Source of the DNA: Blasia pusilla
Taxonomy: Eukaryota; Marchantiophyta; Marchantiopsida; Blasiales
Reading direction: 5' to 3'
NCBI GenBank assembly: GCA_050084515.1
Contig: CM114272.1
Location: forward strand, 30,008,001 to 30,072,000
DNA: 64,000 nt
How positions within the stretch are numbered: position 1 is the stretch's first letter; the number at the start of each line of letters is the position of its first letter. This document shows positions 11,551-22,259 of the stretch, piece after piece. The notes under the pieces are model-generated. The model was given only the letters and a program-made list of their open reading frames with translations, ran no database searches and was not told the DNA's origin. Made by a program: the position numbers and the translations under genes.

Positions 11551-11967
11551 TGTGATATCAGTACGCAAGAACTCCACAACCTCTATGTCATTATGGATCA
11601 CACGATCAGCTCTCACCTCCTCACTGACCTCCGGATCCAAAGACTCATCATCCGACCCCACTACTAGAATTACCACTTGTGGCTGACCTACCATAGTCAA
11701 CCAACAAAGATAGGCAGATGCATGCCAACCGGGCACCATCTCCTCATCACTCTCTGTGTGCCATTGAACTCGTGTGTCGTCTCTCTGACTCGCACATGGG
11801 TTACGACTCAACCCATCCGTATCTTGGTTCAGCCGACCTAGCTTATGAACCATCTCGAACTCATACTCCTCTAGTAATAGAGCCCACCTAGCAAGCTTTC
11901 CCGTAAGCTCGTCGGACTCCATCAATCCCTCTAAGTAAACATTGCTACTAGATCTAACATGCTCCAA
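11509..11967 (-). pseudogene. RNase H tail and linker of element A2
   Basis: An open frame of 152 codons on the minus strand reads GKLARWALLLEEYEFEMVHK, then LNQDTDGLSRNPC, the conserved end of gypsy RNase H, followed by an acidic linker toward integrase. It matches B at 21509-21910. The N-terminal part of RNase H and all of RT are missing because the element is truncated just upstream, at about 11995-12034. Confidence 0.7.
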
Positions 11968-11994
11968 TCCGTATGTAGTTGGAATGGGTAATCC

Positions 11995-12034
11995 TAATAG
12001 ATCTTTGTAAAAGGGATTTTACAAAGATCTATTA
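11995..12034. repeat. 18-bp snap-back palindrome at the A2 breakpoint
   Basis: The arms 11995-12012 and 12017-12034 are perfect complements with a 4-base loop GGGA. The left arm corresponds to element sequence (B has GTAATCGGTCTATGTAAAAGG near 22170-22190). The right arm is its inverted copy, and homology to the element ends here. The same structure is at 63815-63854. A G-rich GGGAGG run follows. Confidence 0.8.
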
Positions 12035-12059
12035 GTAGGGAGGGAGGGAGTATAATCGC

Positions 12060-12180
12060 CTGACTATAACGTCAAGCGAGGGAGAGGTCATACATTTTCA
12101 TGTATCCACAAATCCACAAATCCTTTCTCATCTTGCTTCCACATTTCAGCCCTGCTGGGAGCTATAGTTTCTCTTCTTCA
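12060..12180. other. Short captured fragment shared with 40500-40610
   Basis: The stretch with GTCAAGCGAGGGAGAGGTCA through CCCTGCTGGGAGCT matches 40507-40610, with a 10-base deletion here. It also matches the last 100 bases of the window. It sits between element A2 and module C in both copies. I see no coding function. Confidence 0.6.
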
Positions 12181-12539
12181 ATCTTCATGGATCAATGGAT
12201 TCCGACTTGAGAAGACTATACTCGATCTTGGATTAATTTCAGAAAATAATGTATGCAGTGAGATGGCTAGATTTTTATGAGTGAATTCCTACGTCATAGG
12301 GGACCGTTGAGAAGACTATACTATATTGGATGCACATATTGGATTAGTTTCAAAACATAATGTATGCTTAAGATGCCTAGATTTTTTATAAGTGAATTTC
12401 TACTTCATTGGGGAGCGGGAGCGGGGGACTGTTATTTTGATTCCAAGGTACAAGTGGATAAAACTGAAAAAGTTTCGTTGGAAAAATCCAATAAATAAAA
12501 ATTAAATTATAAAAATTATAAAAAATAAAAGAGCTTAGC

Positions 12540-13300
12540 TTAATTTGGGTATATCTGGATGATTGATTGAAGCTCCTTTTCAGTTGGCCGGTTTGCCCAC
12601 ATTTATAATGCGGATATGTGTCACCCATTGAGTACTGACCTCGGGCGCTGAGGTGGCACGAAAGGACATTATGGCCCACCGCCGCTCCCTCCAATCGAAC
12701 ACCGCAGATTATCACCGCATGCATGGCAGCCGTCCTAACGGTTCCTCACTCGAAGATCCGTGAGGTGTCGCAAGGAGGCGGCCTCCTTTATTTATCATTA
12801 TCAGTCGCTTCGTGTCCGCCCATTCCGGTCTCGGGGATGATCTTATAATCTTCTGTGTGAAGTTAGAAGTCATACATTCGTTCTTTCTTTCCTTCTGTCG
12901 TAGTTTGTCGCAGTTTCGCGGCCTCTGCACACCGCACGCACGTATTTAGATCCGATTTGAGCGATATCCCTGAGTGGAGTGCTGAGATTTCTGAGAACGA
13001 GGGCGATGATGATGAAGAGGTCCTCCCGGTGCCGGTGGACTCGATTCGCTCGGCGGATGATCGCGTTGCGCGTCTGACGGAGTCGATGGCCGAGGCAGTG
13101 GGAGATCTCGCGCTCGTGGGTGAGGAAGGAGCCCCGTGCTGGAAGATGAGTCTGCGAGCGATGGGCTTCAGTTCCCAAGCGCGGAAAGCTCCGTGGTTCT
13201 GGCGGACAGCAGCAAGGTGGAATTTACGGGAATCAATCATGTGGCCTACTGCTGCGCCGATTTGGACGGATCGTTGGAGTTCTATTGCAGACTTCTGAGT
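12540..13300 (+). pseudogene. VOC gene promoter and exon 1 copy
   Basis: This aligns with 35910-36785, the upstream region and first exon of the VOC gene. The coding part (IPEWSAEISENEG through SLRAMGF) has a frameshift near 13130, so it no longer encodes the VOC start. The initiator region around 36343 in the intact gene is deleted here. The homology stops within a few bases after the exon 1 splice donor (GAGTAAAT versus GGGTAAGT) and changes directly into reversed SRA-gene sequence. Confidence 0.75.
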
Positions 13301-13301
13301 A

Positions 13302-13930
13302 AATGATCTTCACGATTTCTTCGGACTTGGTGAGGAGTGCTTTCACTTTGGCTCGAGGATCCCCAGCCTCCAGAATCTGGAAGTCTAGATCTCGCTCACG
13401 TGCAGCGTGTTCCTCGTCATCTTCGGAGGAATTCCCATCATCTTCGTCGGAACAGGAAACCTGTTCTCATATTCGGTCCATCAGCGCCACGAGCATCGTC
13501 TCCAACTCCAACGTGTTTCCGATTGACCGATTGACGGTGCATTGGGTGGATACCAACCTTTCGCTGCATCCTCATGAGCGTCATTCGAAGGCTCCCCTTC
13601 GACTGCAGTCGACAGAGCTCTAGTCAAAGCGCACGGCTGCCCCCTTGCGAGAAATCCACATGCAGTCTTCCTCTTCCTTGTTGAGCCAGTCGCATTTCAA
13701 TCCTCTTCTTCTGGAGGTACATACGAATAGATGTCCATACGACCTGAATCCCTCCCAACTGCTTGAGTGATGGCGGACGCTTGAGAAGTAACATGATCAA
13801 TCTCCACAGGCAACAGGAAAGTCCTCCACTTAGTCCTCTTCATTCGCAAAATGAATAAGACCCTCCAAGTCGTCCAAATATGCTGGGCTGAGAAGAGTAT
13901 CCAGGAGTGATGGTTCATTCATATCGGCAT
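13302..13930 (-). pseudogene. SRA gene acidic region, reversed fragment in C
   Basis: The plus strand here follows the plus strand of 30955-31600, so the SRA gene lies on the minus strand. It includes the pieces DPRAKVKA, the Ser/Glu/Asp-rich acidic stretch and GWYPPNA. Several deletions and stops are present. Together with the forward copy further right it forms widely spaced inverted arms. Confidence 0.7.
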
Positions 13931-14550
13931 CATCATTTTCAGGTTCCAAAATTGACAGTCGTGCAGGGAGACTTGTGGCAAGGTCTCTGAGACGCCAGGA
14001 TTGTCTGCTCCTACTAGTTCCTCCTCCTCCACCAGTAGCATCTGTCGAGCCGTCTGCGAATTCTGAATCAGGACCCGTTGCGTTGATATGACGACGGCGA
14101 GCTGCTCGCTAGATGGCTCGAATGGAGTTCGATGGAGAACGCAAAACCGCCCGTTCCGAAGCCTGGACCGCGGTGTTGGGGCCGAATGCAAATCTTTCAA
14201 GGACCTTGATCTTCTGACCGAGCTGACATCCCGTGGCACTCGTCGAGGCTTGGAGATTCGGAGCTGCTGGTTCCAGAACCTCGAGTGGAATCACTACGCT
14301 TACGTTCGGATGCAGACCTGAAGAGTTACCCGCAGGAGGTAATGCGTGATAGAAGGCTCCGGCGCGACTCGAGCTCGGAGTGTCCACGGGCGGTGCCAGA
14401 AACGGAAGCATGGTCGGTGGCGAAGGTAGAAAAGCACCAAATTATCCAATGGAATCAAAATCGGCCTGTCCGGCCCTAAAGAGGGCGTGACTCCAGTCGA
14501 GAGGCTCCTCCTGGAACCCTGGACATTCTTCCATCGTAGAGACGTGGTGA
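13930..14550 (-). pseudogene. Unrecognised reversed gene fragment in C
   Basis: The minus strand has overlapping open frames of 93 to 106 codons, including LEPAAPNLQASTSATGCQLG and LERFAFGPNTAVQASERAV. These are not present in the SRA copy at 28690-32340. The lower end (13930-14040) still resembles the PGVS and MNEPSLLDI region of the SRA gene. The rest could be further SRA-gene exons lost from the other copy, or a third gene. I do not recognise a domain. Confidence 0.4.
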
Positions 14551-15011
14551 GAACTGCTGGAGCAGGAGAAACTACTAGGGGCCAGATAGATTCGAGTTGC
14601 TCGTGCCGTGCCATCCCACCACAGATCCTGTCGTCTTAGGGACCTTGGCACAAGTCTACCCGGCAGCAGGTGCACTCTCACGGGCACCGGAAGATGATGA
14701 TGCCGACATGAATGAGCCATCACTCCTGGATATTCCGTGCCAGCATATTTGGACGACTTGGAGGGGCTTATTCATGTTGCGAATGAAGAGGACGAAGTGG
14801 AGGACTTTCCTGTTTGTCTTTGTCTGTCAATCGGACGAAGTGGAGATTGCTCATGTTACTTATCAATCGTCCGGCATCACTCATTCAGTTGGGAGGGATT
14901 CAGGTCGTATCGACATCTACGCTCCATCACTCATTCGGTTGGGAGGGATTCAGGTCGTATGGAGCAGAAGAAGAGGATCGAAATGCGACCGACGCTCACA
15001 CAGGCACAAGG

Positions 15012-15070
15012 AAAGGAAGACTCAAGTGGATTACTCGCAAGGGGCGAGTAATCCACTTGAGTCTTCCTTT
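15012..15070. repeat. Perfect 27-bp inverted repeat
   Basis: The arms 15012-15038 and 15044-15070 are perfect complements with a 5-base loop AAGGG. The single-copy sequence exists in antisense at about 13650-13680 and in C', but this inverted doubling is not found in C'. It is therefore a recent local event. Confidence 0.85.
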
Positions 15071-15144
15071 ACAGATTACTCGACAACCCCTTGCGAGTAA
15101 TCTGTTGATCCAGCGATAGGTGGGTACCAACCTATCGCTGGATC
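15071..15144. repeat. Two further hairpins next to 15012-15070
   Basis: Arms 15071-15082 and 15094-15105 pair perfectly (12 bp, 11-base loop). Arms 15107-15121 and 15130-15144 pair perfectly (15 bp, 8-base loop). In addition GGTGGGTACCAAC near 15119-15131 is repeated in reverse near 15175-15187. The parental sequence at 31240-31270 has only one copy of each. Confidence 0.8.
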
Positions 15145-15989
15145 CTTATGAGCGTCATTCGAGGGCTCCCGAATGTTGGTACCCACCGAATGCACCGTCA
15201 ATCGGAAACACCTTGGAGGACGATGGCGTTCTTGCTGATGGACCGAATCCGAGCGGCCATGACGAAAATTCTTCCTTCTCCTCAGGAGATGACAAGGAAG
15301 GATTCCTCTTCCGACGAAGATGATGGGAATTCCTCCGAAGATGATGAGAGACAGGCCTCACGTGAGGGAGAATCAGACTTGAGGTTCGTCTTAGAACCTG
15401 TTTGTTCCTGTTGAGATTCTCGAGGCTGGGGATCCTTACTAAGTTCGAAGGAATCGTGAAGATCTTTTTGATGGAGGGCATGAAACAACAACGTGAAAGA
15501 GCCGACTTCAAAGCGGTCAAGCTCCTCTTGAAGCGAGGATGGTACACGAGGAGTGCCGGAGTTTGTGGGGAGATCCCCGGATCGTCTGGGAGATTGTTTC
15601 ATTACCGCGCCGTGATACTGATGTTGGGCCTCCACCGATTCGCTCAAGGAGGAGTGGATTACATCACTGCTGGCGTAGTAGCCAGTAGGAACCATAGTTA
15701 CCACTCCTTCGGCATCCGAAAACGCTGACTCCGAAGATGGCAACAGTCTGATCGACGTCGGTAAACTGCACGGGGGTTATTTCCGAGTGCCCCGGGAGCT
15801 CAAGAGAGGCAACCTAGGCCCTCTCAACATCTTCGAAAAAAATTTGGATATCCGAGCAGACTTTGGATATACGACGGGCTTTACATAGCGCAGTCATGGT
15901 ACTTTTCACCTTGATCAAGAACCCGGGCCAGGCAACATTGCTTTCGCTCCAGGAAAGGCATGAGGCTATGAACATGATGTGACGCGAGA

Positions 15990-16890
15990 TTTCGAGTCGT
16001 TGTATAGATTTGAGGATTTAGTTTTCGTGGTCATGGCTAGCTCTTCAGAGACCTTTGCTAGTGGCTAGACAGAAAGCTATGAACTCCACTAAATCGCTGT
16101 ATGAGGATTTTAGTTTTCGTTTTGTTAGTGTGATTGCTAGCTAGTACCATATCCTTTTTGCCTTGAGGAATCCAGGACAGTCACGAGTGCCTTTCTGCAG
16201 GCCAGACATGGTAGGCAACTATACACTCGATCTTGACTTCAAAATCATTGTACAGACTTGAGGATTTTGAGTATTTTTTTTATTTTGTTCCATAGAACAA
16301 AATTTTGGTCTAATAAATGTACTCAGTAGAATGACTGGTTTTTTTTTCCTTTCGCGTTTGTTTCAGCTCTTTTGGCTTCACCATCTTCTTCAAGAATTTT
16401 GCATGCCTCCTATCATTCTGTATGTGCCATCAGATCTGATTGTTACTTCTTCCTGTGCCTTTCCATTCTAAACCTCACTAGGCGAGCATGCTCTACACTC
16501 TCTAGATCTGAAGCATCCATCAAGAATCTGTTAAGAATTTCCTGAGTGAATGGACGTGAAAGGAATTGAGAAAAAAGTTTCCCGTAGCATCAAACTTTCT
16601 GGAAGCCTTTACAAAGTACAATTTGTGTATTTGTCTTTCCATAACACGATGAGGAGATCGAGCTTGATCTTGGATTTCAGAGGGAGAAAGGCTAAGCCCT
16701 TTGTTGGAGCTCCATCATGGAGGAAAACAACTGACTTTTTTAACTTGTGGAGGATCCCAATTGATACTAGGATCACTAATAGCAATTTAATAAGATGGCT
16801 ATGGATATATCCCTTGAAGTCCTTCTTTCATATGCTAAGGAACAAGTCAGCAACTTCTTATTCTTCAAGTGAGGAATAAGTGACTGATTC
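15990..16890 (+). other. 3' flank of the SRA gene in C
   Basis: This aligns with the reverse complement of 28690-30270, the region downstream of the SRA coding part, but lacks about 700 bp found there (29150-29880). A 109-codon plus-strand frame (16550-16879) is open only in part in C' and has no recognised domain. I regard the region as non-coding flank. Confidence 0.5.
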
Positions 16891-17736
16891 TTATGGGTAG
16901 AGAGAAGAAATCGGAGAGAGTGTCGGCCAAATTCTGGCCAGAAGTAGACATCATTGGAGCAGCCGCAGTGCAGGAAAGAAAGCGAGTGATTTGAAACCCA
17001 CTAATCTCGTCTGCTAGAGGAGGGGACCAAGTAGTTTCCTTTCTCACCGCTTACATTTTGTGACTTTTGGGCCATATCTACCTGATTTGTCTGTTCAGGA
17101 CAAATTCCGGCTAAAACGGCACAACAGTCACGAATTGTAAGCACGACCTGTAAGCAGTTGAGACCACACAAGAACATCGTAACATGTCCACGCCCTGCCC
17201 TGCCCGAAGTAGATCCTTCTTCACCTGTTTGCTGTTCGTGAGCAGCAAAAGAATCACGAGAAGCGTACTCGGCTTTGGCGGGAGCTCTAATCTCAAATCG
17301 GCTCCAGAAACTCGCACACCATCGAATCAAAAGTGCTGAAAAAAAAAAACACAGCAAACAAACCAAGAAAACAAACAGCCACCACACCACCCGTCCACTG
17401 ATGAGTAAATTTTGATTCGCCCGATTATGAATCGGAGAACGTGAAGTTCAATTTAAAAAAAAAATCATGCCTGATCGTCATCTCAGATGCTTATGAAAAT
17501 GAATCCATTCTCATTGCCGAATCCCATAACCTGCTTCACTTCTTCAGCTTCTCGAATGAACCCATTGGCACTCGCCGGTAGCAGTAAACTGTAAATAAGT
17601 TTCTTATCTTATCTCGAGGTTGAAAAAAAAGTGATTTTCTTGTCGAAGGTAAGTAAGTCAAATGTCTCACTATCCACTAAAAGGAGAGTTCGAGTTCTCT
17701 TGGGGGCTTCTAAAATAATAGCAAGCTTCTAAAAAA
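16890..17736. other. Unrecognised end of module C
   Basis: This piece is shared with 50920-51760 but has no match at 28690-32340. On the minus strand a frame of 129 codons (17001-17390) includes PAKAEYASRDSFAAHEQQTG and a hydrophobic start. A similar frame of 143 codons occurs at 51039-51470, and the shared part is fairly well kept between copies. I do not recognise it. The region ends exactly where the LTR starts, TTTGGGATAC. Confidence 0.3.
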
Positions 17737-20116
17737 TTTGGGATACTACTAAACCCTAGTAAGCAATACGTAATTCCCTAATCCTATGGAAGTTCTGGAA
17801 ACATAAAAGATTTAAAATTTACATGCTCATGAATATTTGATTTTTTTTATGTGGAATCCCATGTAGTGGGAAATAATAGGTTGGAGAGACTATTCCCCCA
17901 ATTCTAGGAGAAAACGGTACTCCCCAAGCCACGCAATCTATGGTATGGAGTGGTTGGACGAACACTCAATTATTGTGGAACAATAATTTCGTACTTATCT
18001 CATAAATAAATAGATATCAGAGGGTGCAAGATAGTGGGAAGAATAGAGGATGGAATCCGAGAATATCCACCTTGGGAGTGTCTATGTATGTTTGTGGAGG
18101 AAACCCAACAAGCACAATAGATAGGATGCTACAATAAGGGAGAGGATGTCTCACGTTGGGAGTGGATATCCTCGGAGTGGAAGTAATAGCCAAAGATAGT
18201 GGAAAGGCTAGTCCCTTAGGACAAACCATAACGGAGAGAATGTGTCACGGTGGAAAGTTGGGGAGCGGATATCCTCGGAGTGGAAATAATAGCCAAAGAT
18301 AGTGGAAAGGCTTGTCCTTTAGAACAAACCATACTTTTTCTTGAACCATAAATGGAAAAAACATTACATGTCCCTATGGACTAGATTTCCATAGGAAACC
18401 GTACAAGCACAATAGATAGGATGCTACGATAGGAGGACCACCGTTGGTAGGTGGTAATCTAGAATTGGAAGTGATAGTTGTAGAAAAGACAAACAAGATT
18501 AGGCTAAAGGTGAGGAGTCCTTAGAAAGGCTTGTTCATAATGAACTCTAGACCAACCAATTAGCTTTGCTAGATGACTAGTGAATGATGTTTACTCCGGT
18601 TTGCCAAATGACTAGTGAATGATGTTTACTCCGGAGCCCTAGATATGGAGGATGAATCCAAGGGAAGGTACTCCTCCGTGCAAGTTGCTTCTCGTAAAGT
18701 CCCATATATGGAGAACTAATCCTCTTGAATTCTTACCGAGGGGACTCTCGAGCACTAGATACTTCTCTAGTCTTTAGAACTTGAGGACTTGTTACTTTTA
18801 TCTTTTAAGCTGTAAGTAAAATAATATTAGTGTTGGCGCAATAGAACATTTTGTGTACTCAATTATTTCCCACGGTTGTAGGATTGTACGTTAGACATTG
18901 AATGTAGTGGGATTATAATAGATGTTAAATAGGGAATGAACTATTTAGGAAACATGCTAAATAGGTTAATCAAGGAAGACTCATAGTGTTGGAAAAGAAA
19001 AAGGCTACATAGTGTTTTTTTCCTCTCTACTCATAATCCTAAGAACCAACTACAAAATATTTTAGAGAGATAATAACATGATTCTATTATTAGAGAGAGG
19101 ATATCAAGGTGCCAAGGTATAAGTGGTAGATGTTCACCCTAAACATAGATATCCTAGAGGGATGAGGACTACTTTAGGTGGCAACTAGATGAACAATATG
19201 AAATCTCTATTTTGTGTTACAATCAAAGAAAGATCAAAATTTTATCATCCAATTTTCTTTAAAATGATCGTATAATTAAAAAATATCCCCCATTTTAATA
19301 ATGGATCTAAAAAGGAATAAGAATCCCATAGGGATTTTTTTTTTAATATTTAGGGGGGTTTGGGTTTTGGGTTGAAAATGTAGAAGGTCTCAAAGTATAT
19401 TACTCATGCCATCTTGTGTTAGATATCCATTTGGATTTTATCTTCAAAACTTAAGTTAAGATTATAAATTAGTAGCTAATCTATAGTCCTCCCCCTTTTA
19501 TCTAGAGTTCTACCTAATCTTATCTTTATCTACACTCTCCCCTTTTTGGCTTCCATGGATGTCTAAATAAGATATCTCTCCTCATTTGGGATTTATGGTT
19601 TCCAAAATGTGGCTATTAGTTGCCAACTTAATTATTTATATTTTGATGCCTTATTGAAAATGTTCATTCTCACTTGGGCAACTAACTAAAATTACTCCTA
19701 CCTATGGCTAGGAGTAATTTTAGATTTAAGGAGAGGAGCCAATTGGAAGGGGGAATGAATAAATGTAGATAAAAGGGAAAGTTAAATAAAGTAAATACTA
19801 TTTAAATAGAGGGGAAAATTATAACCCTCTATTGAAGGGAAACTAAGTGAGAAATAGACATATGGATGCATCTTAGAGAGACAAAGTCAATGGAGCAAGG
19901 AAAACTAGATCGATGGAATAGATAGAGCCCAAAACTACACCACTCCATATAATTGAAGGTAAAGGTAAACAGTAAATACATATAGATCAATCTAGATAGA
20001 TGGAAAAATCAATAGAGGGGGATTTAGGGGAAAAGATGTAGTTATATCTTCCCGAACACACGGGTAGATCCACACAAGTACAAAAAATCAACTCACACAT
20101 ACATATCGAGATCACA
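17737..20116 (-). repeat. 3' LTR of element B, about 2.4 kb
   Basis: On the minus strand it begins TGTGATCTCGATATG after a purine tract and ends in a sequence corresponding to TATCCCAACA in the related copy at 26977. It thus has TGT..ACA ends, though the last bases are worn here. Its upstream flank (AGCAAGCTTCTAA) is the same as at 51761, so this LTR junction was already present in the ancestor of C and C'. A direct duplication of about 36 bp lies near 18573-18640. No genes are inside. Confidence 0.65.
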
Positions 20117-20224
20117 TAACGCCCCTAACTTATAGTTGATTTCCCCAACTCCAAACTAGCATATATCACATCTCTCTAACATGATCTACTATCCTATATA
20201 CACTTCGGACATATCCATTTTCCC

Positions 20225-21480
20225 GTGAGAACTACAAACAAGACATATGCCACCCTAGAGAAGAACCATCACATACCAACATGGTGGCTGCGCCCCTCGC
20301 AGATCCATACAAAATATATCTTAAGCCTACACGTAGCACTACCAAGCTCGGATCCATTGTCCCGTCCACATTCGGAAGGTGACATGGCGCATAGTTGCGC
20401 ATCATCTTTCCACATCATACCATCCCCTCCCTCCAACATGAGGACTCCGATCGGTAACACCTCACGTACACGTAGACTCGTGCACCCTGTAGTGATACCT
20501 AGCATCGTGGATGCCATGTGCTATAAATATACGTAATCTCCAAGATGAAACCTCCTAATCCCGGGACAATAACCTCCTCCACAAATGGTCGCGTACCTTA
20601 AGGTATCCCTATGCTAAGCAATAGCTAAGTTTTGAAAAGCCATGGGCATAACTCTACGAAAAATCTCCGCCCTATGAGAACATGCTTGTACCCACACATC
20701 TGGATCATCAAGATCTAATACCTCTGCCATGTCACGTCGAATAATCGCACGAAAATCTAGCTATCTCCCAAAGAGCAAAAAGTACGGTGAAAATGATCCC
20801 AAGGATGCCTACCGACTGAAGCGATAACCCATAGCAAACCATGGCAACTATAGGTCTCACTCCTCAACTGCTCTCGCTTGCAAGCCATACTTACGCATAA
20901 TCCTCTCTTCACCGTATGTACTACTCTCTCCGCCAATCCATCCACCTCATGATGATCTCTCGATGTGATGCGATGATATTTCAGCTCCTCCTGATCACAT
21001 AAGGCCTGAAATTCTCTCCTAAACTCACTACCCTGGTCAATCAACACCTCCGTCGATGCACCAAAGTGACTATACACACGATCTAGAAATGCATACGCTC
21101 ATCTTATCCGGTAGTGCCACCAATTCTATCCACTTAGAGAAATCCTCCACCATGACTAGTATGTACATGTGATGACGCCCTATGAATGGCAAAGGTCCCA
21201 CAAAGGATAAACTCCATTACCCATAATCAGAAAAGGATGTAATTGCAGAGTAGGAGCATTGAAGAATGCTCGTATTTAGTCACATATCATATATCTTGCC
21301 ACAAACTGTTGTACCCCATACGCATGTCGCGCCACCAAAACTAAACCCAGAGTAGGCTGTAAGTACGCTTTATTCCAAATTTTTCCAACTTCTCATAAGC
21401 ATGTTGCATTGCACGTGCTTTCTGGGAAGGATGAGCTACCACTCGTATCCTACCATCTCCCTACACCCGCAAAATATGAA
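20225..21480 (-). pseudogene. Integrase of element B
   Basis: The minus strand shows MYSHFGASTEVLIDQGSEF followed by FQALCDQ, ITSRDHHEVDGLAERVV and HTVKRGL (20757-21077). These are the catalytic-core surroundings of gypsy integrases, including the Glu-bearing DGLAER piece. The zinc-binding region lies upstream at about 21240-21420. A C-terminal tail rich in charged residues is at 20269-20517. Frameshifts after VKRGL and between the zinc-binding part and core make it inactive. Confidence 0.75.
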
Positions 21481-21508
21481 TCTCTTCCCACATTACATAC
21501 CTAGCTCT

Positions 21509-22081
21509 CTATAGGATCCGATCCCGCTCCCTAGCACTTAACGTGCTTACTATGATGCCAATATGCAAGAACTTCACAACCTCTATGTCGTCATGGATAT
21601 CACGACCACCTCTCGCCTTCTCATTGACCTTCGGATCCAAAGACTCATCATCTGAACCCACCCCTAGAGTCATCACCTGTGGCTGATCTACCATAGTCAA
21701 CCAACAAAGATAGATAGATGCATGCCAACTGGGCACTACTTCCTCATCACTCTCTCCGGGCCATCGAGCTTCTGTGTCGTCTCTCTGACTCACACATAGA
21801 ATACGACTCAACCCATCCGTCTCTTGGTTCAGCCGACCTAGCCTGTGAACTACCTCGAACTCATACTCCTCTAGTAATAGAGCCCATCTGGAAAGCTTTC
21901 CCCTAAGCTTGTCGGAGTCCATCAACCATCTCAACGATTGATGATCAATGATAAGTATAAAAGGGTAACTAAATAGATAGCACATGAAGTGTGACACGGC
22001 CCACACTACAACTAAGCATTCTCCATCGTAGGAGCTATACCTCTCCTCTGCAATGTGGTTCGATCGGCTCGCGTAAGCCAC
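21509..22081 (-). pseudogene. RNase H domain of element B
   Basis: A 190-codon open frame on the minus strand, the longest retroelement frame in the window, reads AYASRSNHIAEERYSSYDGE, then LIIDHQSLRWLMDSDKLRGK, RWALLLEEYEFEVVHR and TDGLSR, then an acidic linker. The Glu of YDGE and the Asp of IDHQ are present. The first catalytic Asp, expected upstream, lies across a frame change near 22090. It belongs to the RT-RNase H unit of the element. Confidence 0.8.
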
Positions 22082-22259
22082 AACAAACTCCCTCTCCTCG
22101 TCATCCCTCTAAGTAAGCACTGCTACTAGATCCAACATGCTCCAATCCGTATGTAGTTGGAATGGGCGACCCGTAATCGGTCTATGTAAAAGGAGTGAGG
22201 ACGTCAACATGTCCTTGAGCTCTTGAAATGCTCACTCCTGATCATCTCCCCACAGCCAA

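Larger units (their letters stand above)
8485..12034 (-). mobile_element. 3' half of Ty3/gypsy element A2
   Basis: On the minus strand this is the 3' part of a gypsy element closer to B than to A: RNase H tail, integrase, an integrase C-terminal tail, a purine tract and an LTR. It is cut at the top by a snap-back palindrome at 11995-12034 and at the bottom at about 8485, where the LTR is truncated against the A leader. The same junctions occur in the copy at 60327-63855, so the arrangement predates the duplication. Confidence 0.75.
14552..15990 (+). pseudogene. SRA gene, forward fragment in C
   Basis: The plus strand follows the coding sense of the SRA gene from the GAGET stretch through the acidic region (15180-15400), the helix EGIVKIFLMEGMKQQ (15430-15500) and the start of the SRA domain (VCGEIPG, GLHRFAQGGVDYITA, 15560-15670). 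It then reaches decayed SRA sequence to about 15960. The frame across KIFLMEGM is open here, whereas the copy at 30950 has lost one base. Within it lie a 58-bp tandem duplication (about 14872-14960) and a cluster of hairpins (15012-15187). Compared with C', about 770 bp holding the SRA promoter and start codon are deleted near 14552. Confidence 0.7.
12190..17736. other. Composite module C of rearranged VOC and SRA gene pieces
   Basis: This block joins, in order: VOC upstream region and exon 1 (plus), SRA-gene coding sequence in reverse (minus), an unrecognised reverse fragment, SRA-gene coding sequence forward with its 3' flank (plus), and unrecognised sequence up to the LTR. The same order is seen at 46250-51760. 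Gene pieces from the two neighbouring genes at 28690-37532 are thus fused in new orders and orientations. No transposase, helicase or terminal repeats were found to explain the capture. Confidence 0.65.

Noticed and set aside
12035-12053. Stowaway-like MITE end (run of GGGAGG before TATA)
   Set aside because: Only one end is present, there is no matching terminal inverted repeat with TA duplication, and the preceding palindrome is explained by retroelement sequence and its own inverted copy.
14597-15100. 167-codon plus-strand frame as an intact protein
   Set aside because: It switches between SRA-gene frames through indels and duplications and ends in the hairpin cluster, so it is a patchwork product.
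12190-17736. Helitron or Pack-MULE as carrier of module C
   Set aside because: No CTRR end hairpin, no long terminal inverted repeats and no target duplication could be found at the module ends, so the capture mechanism is left open.
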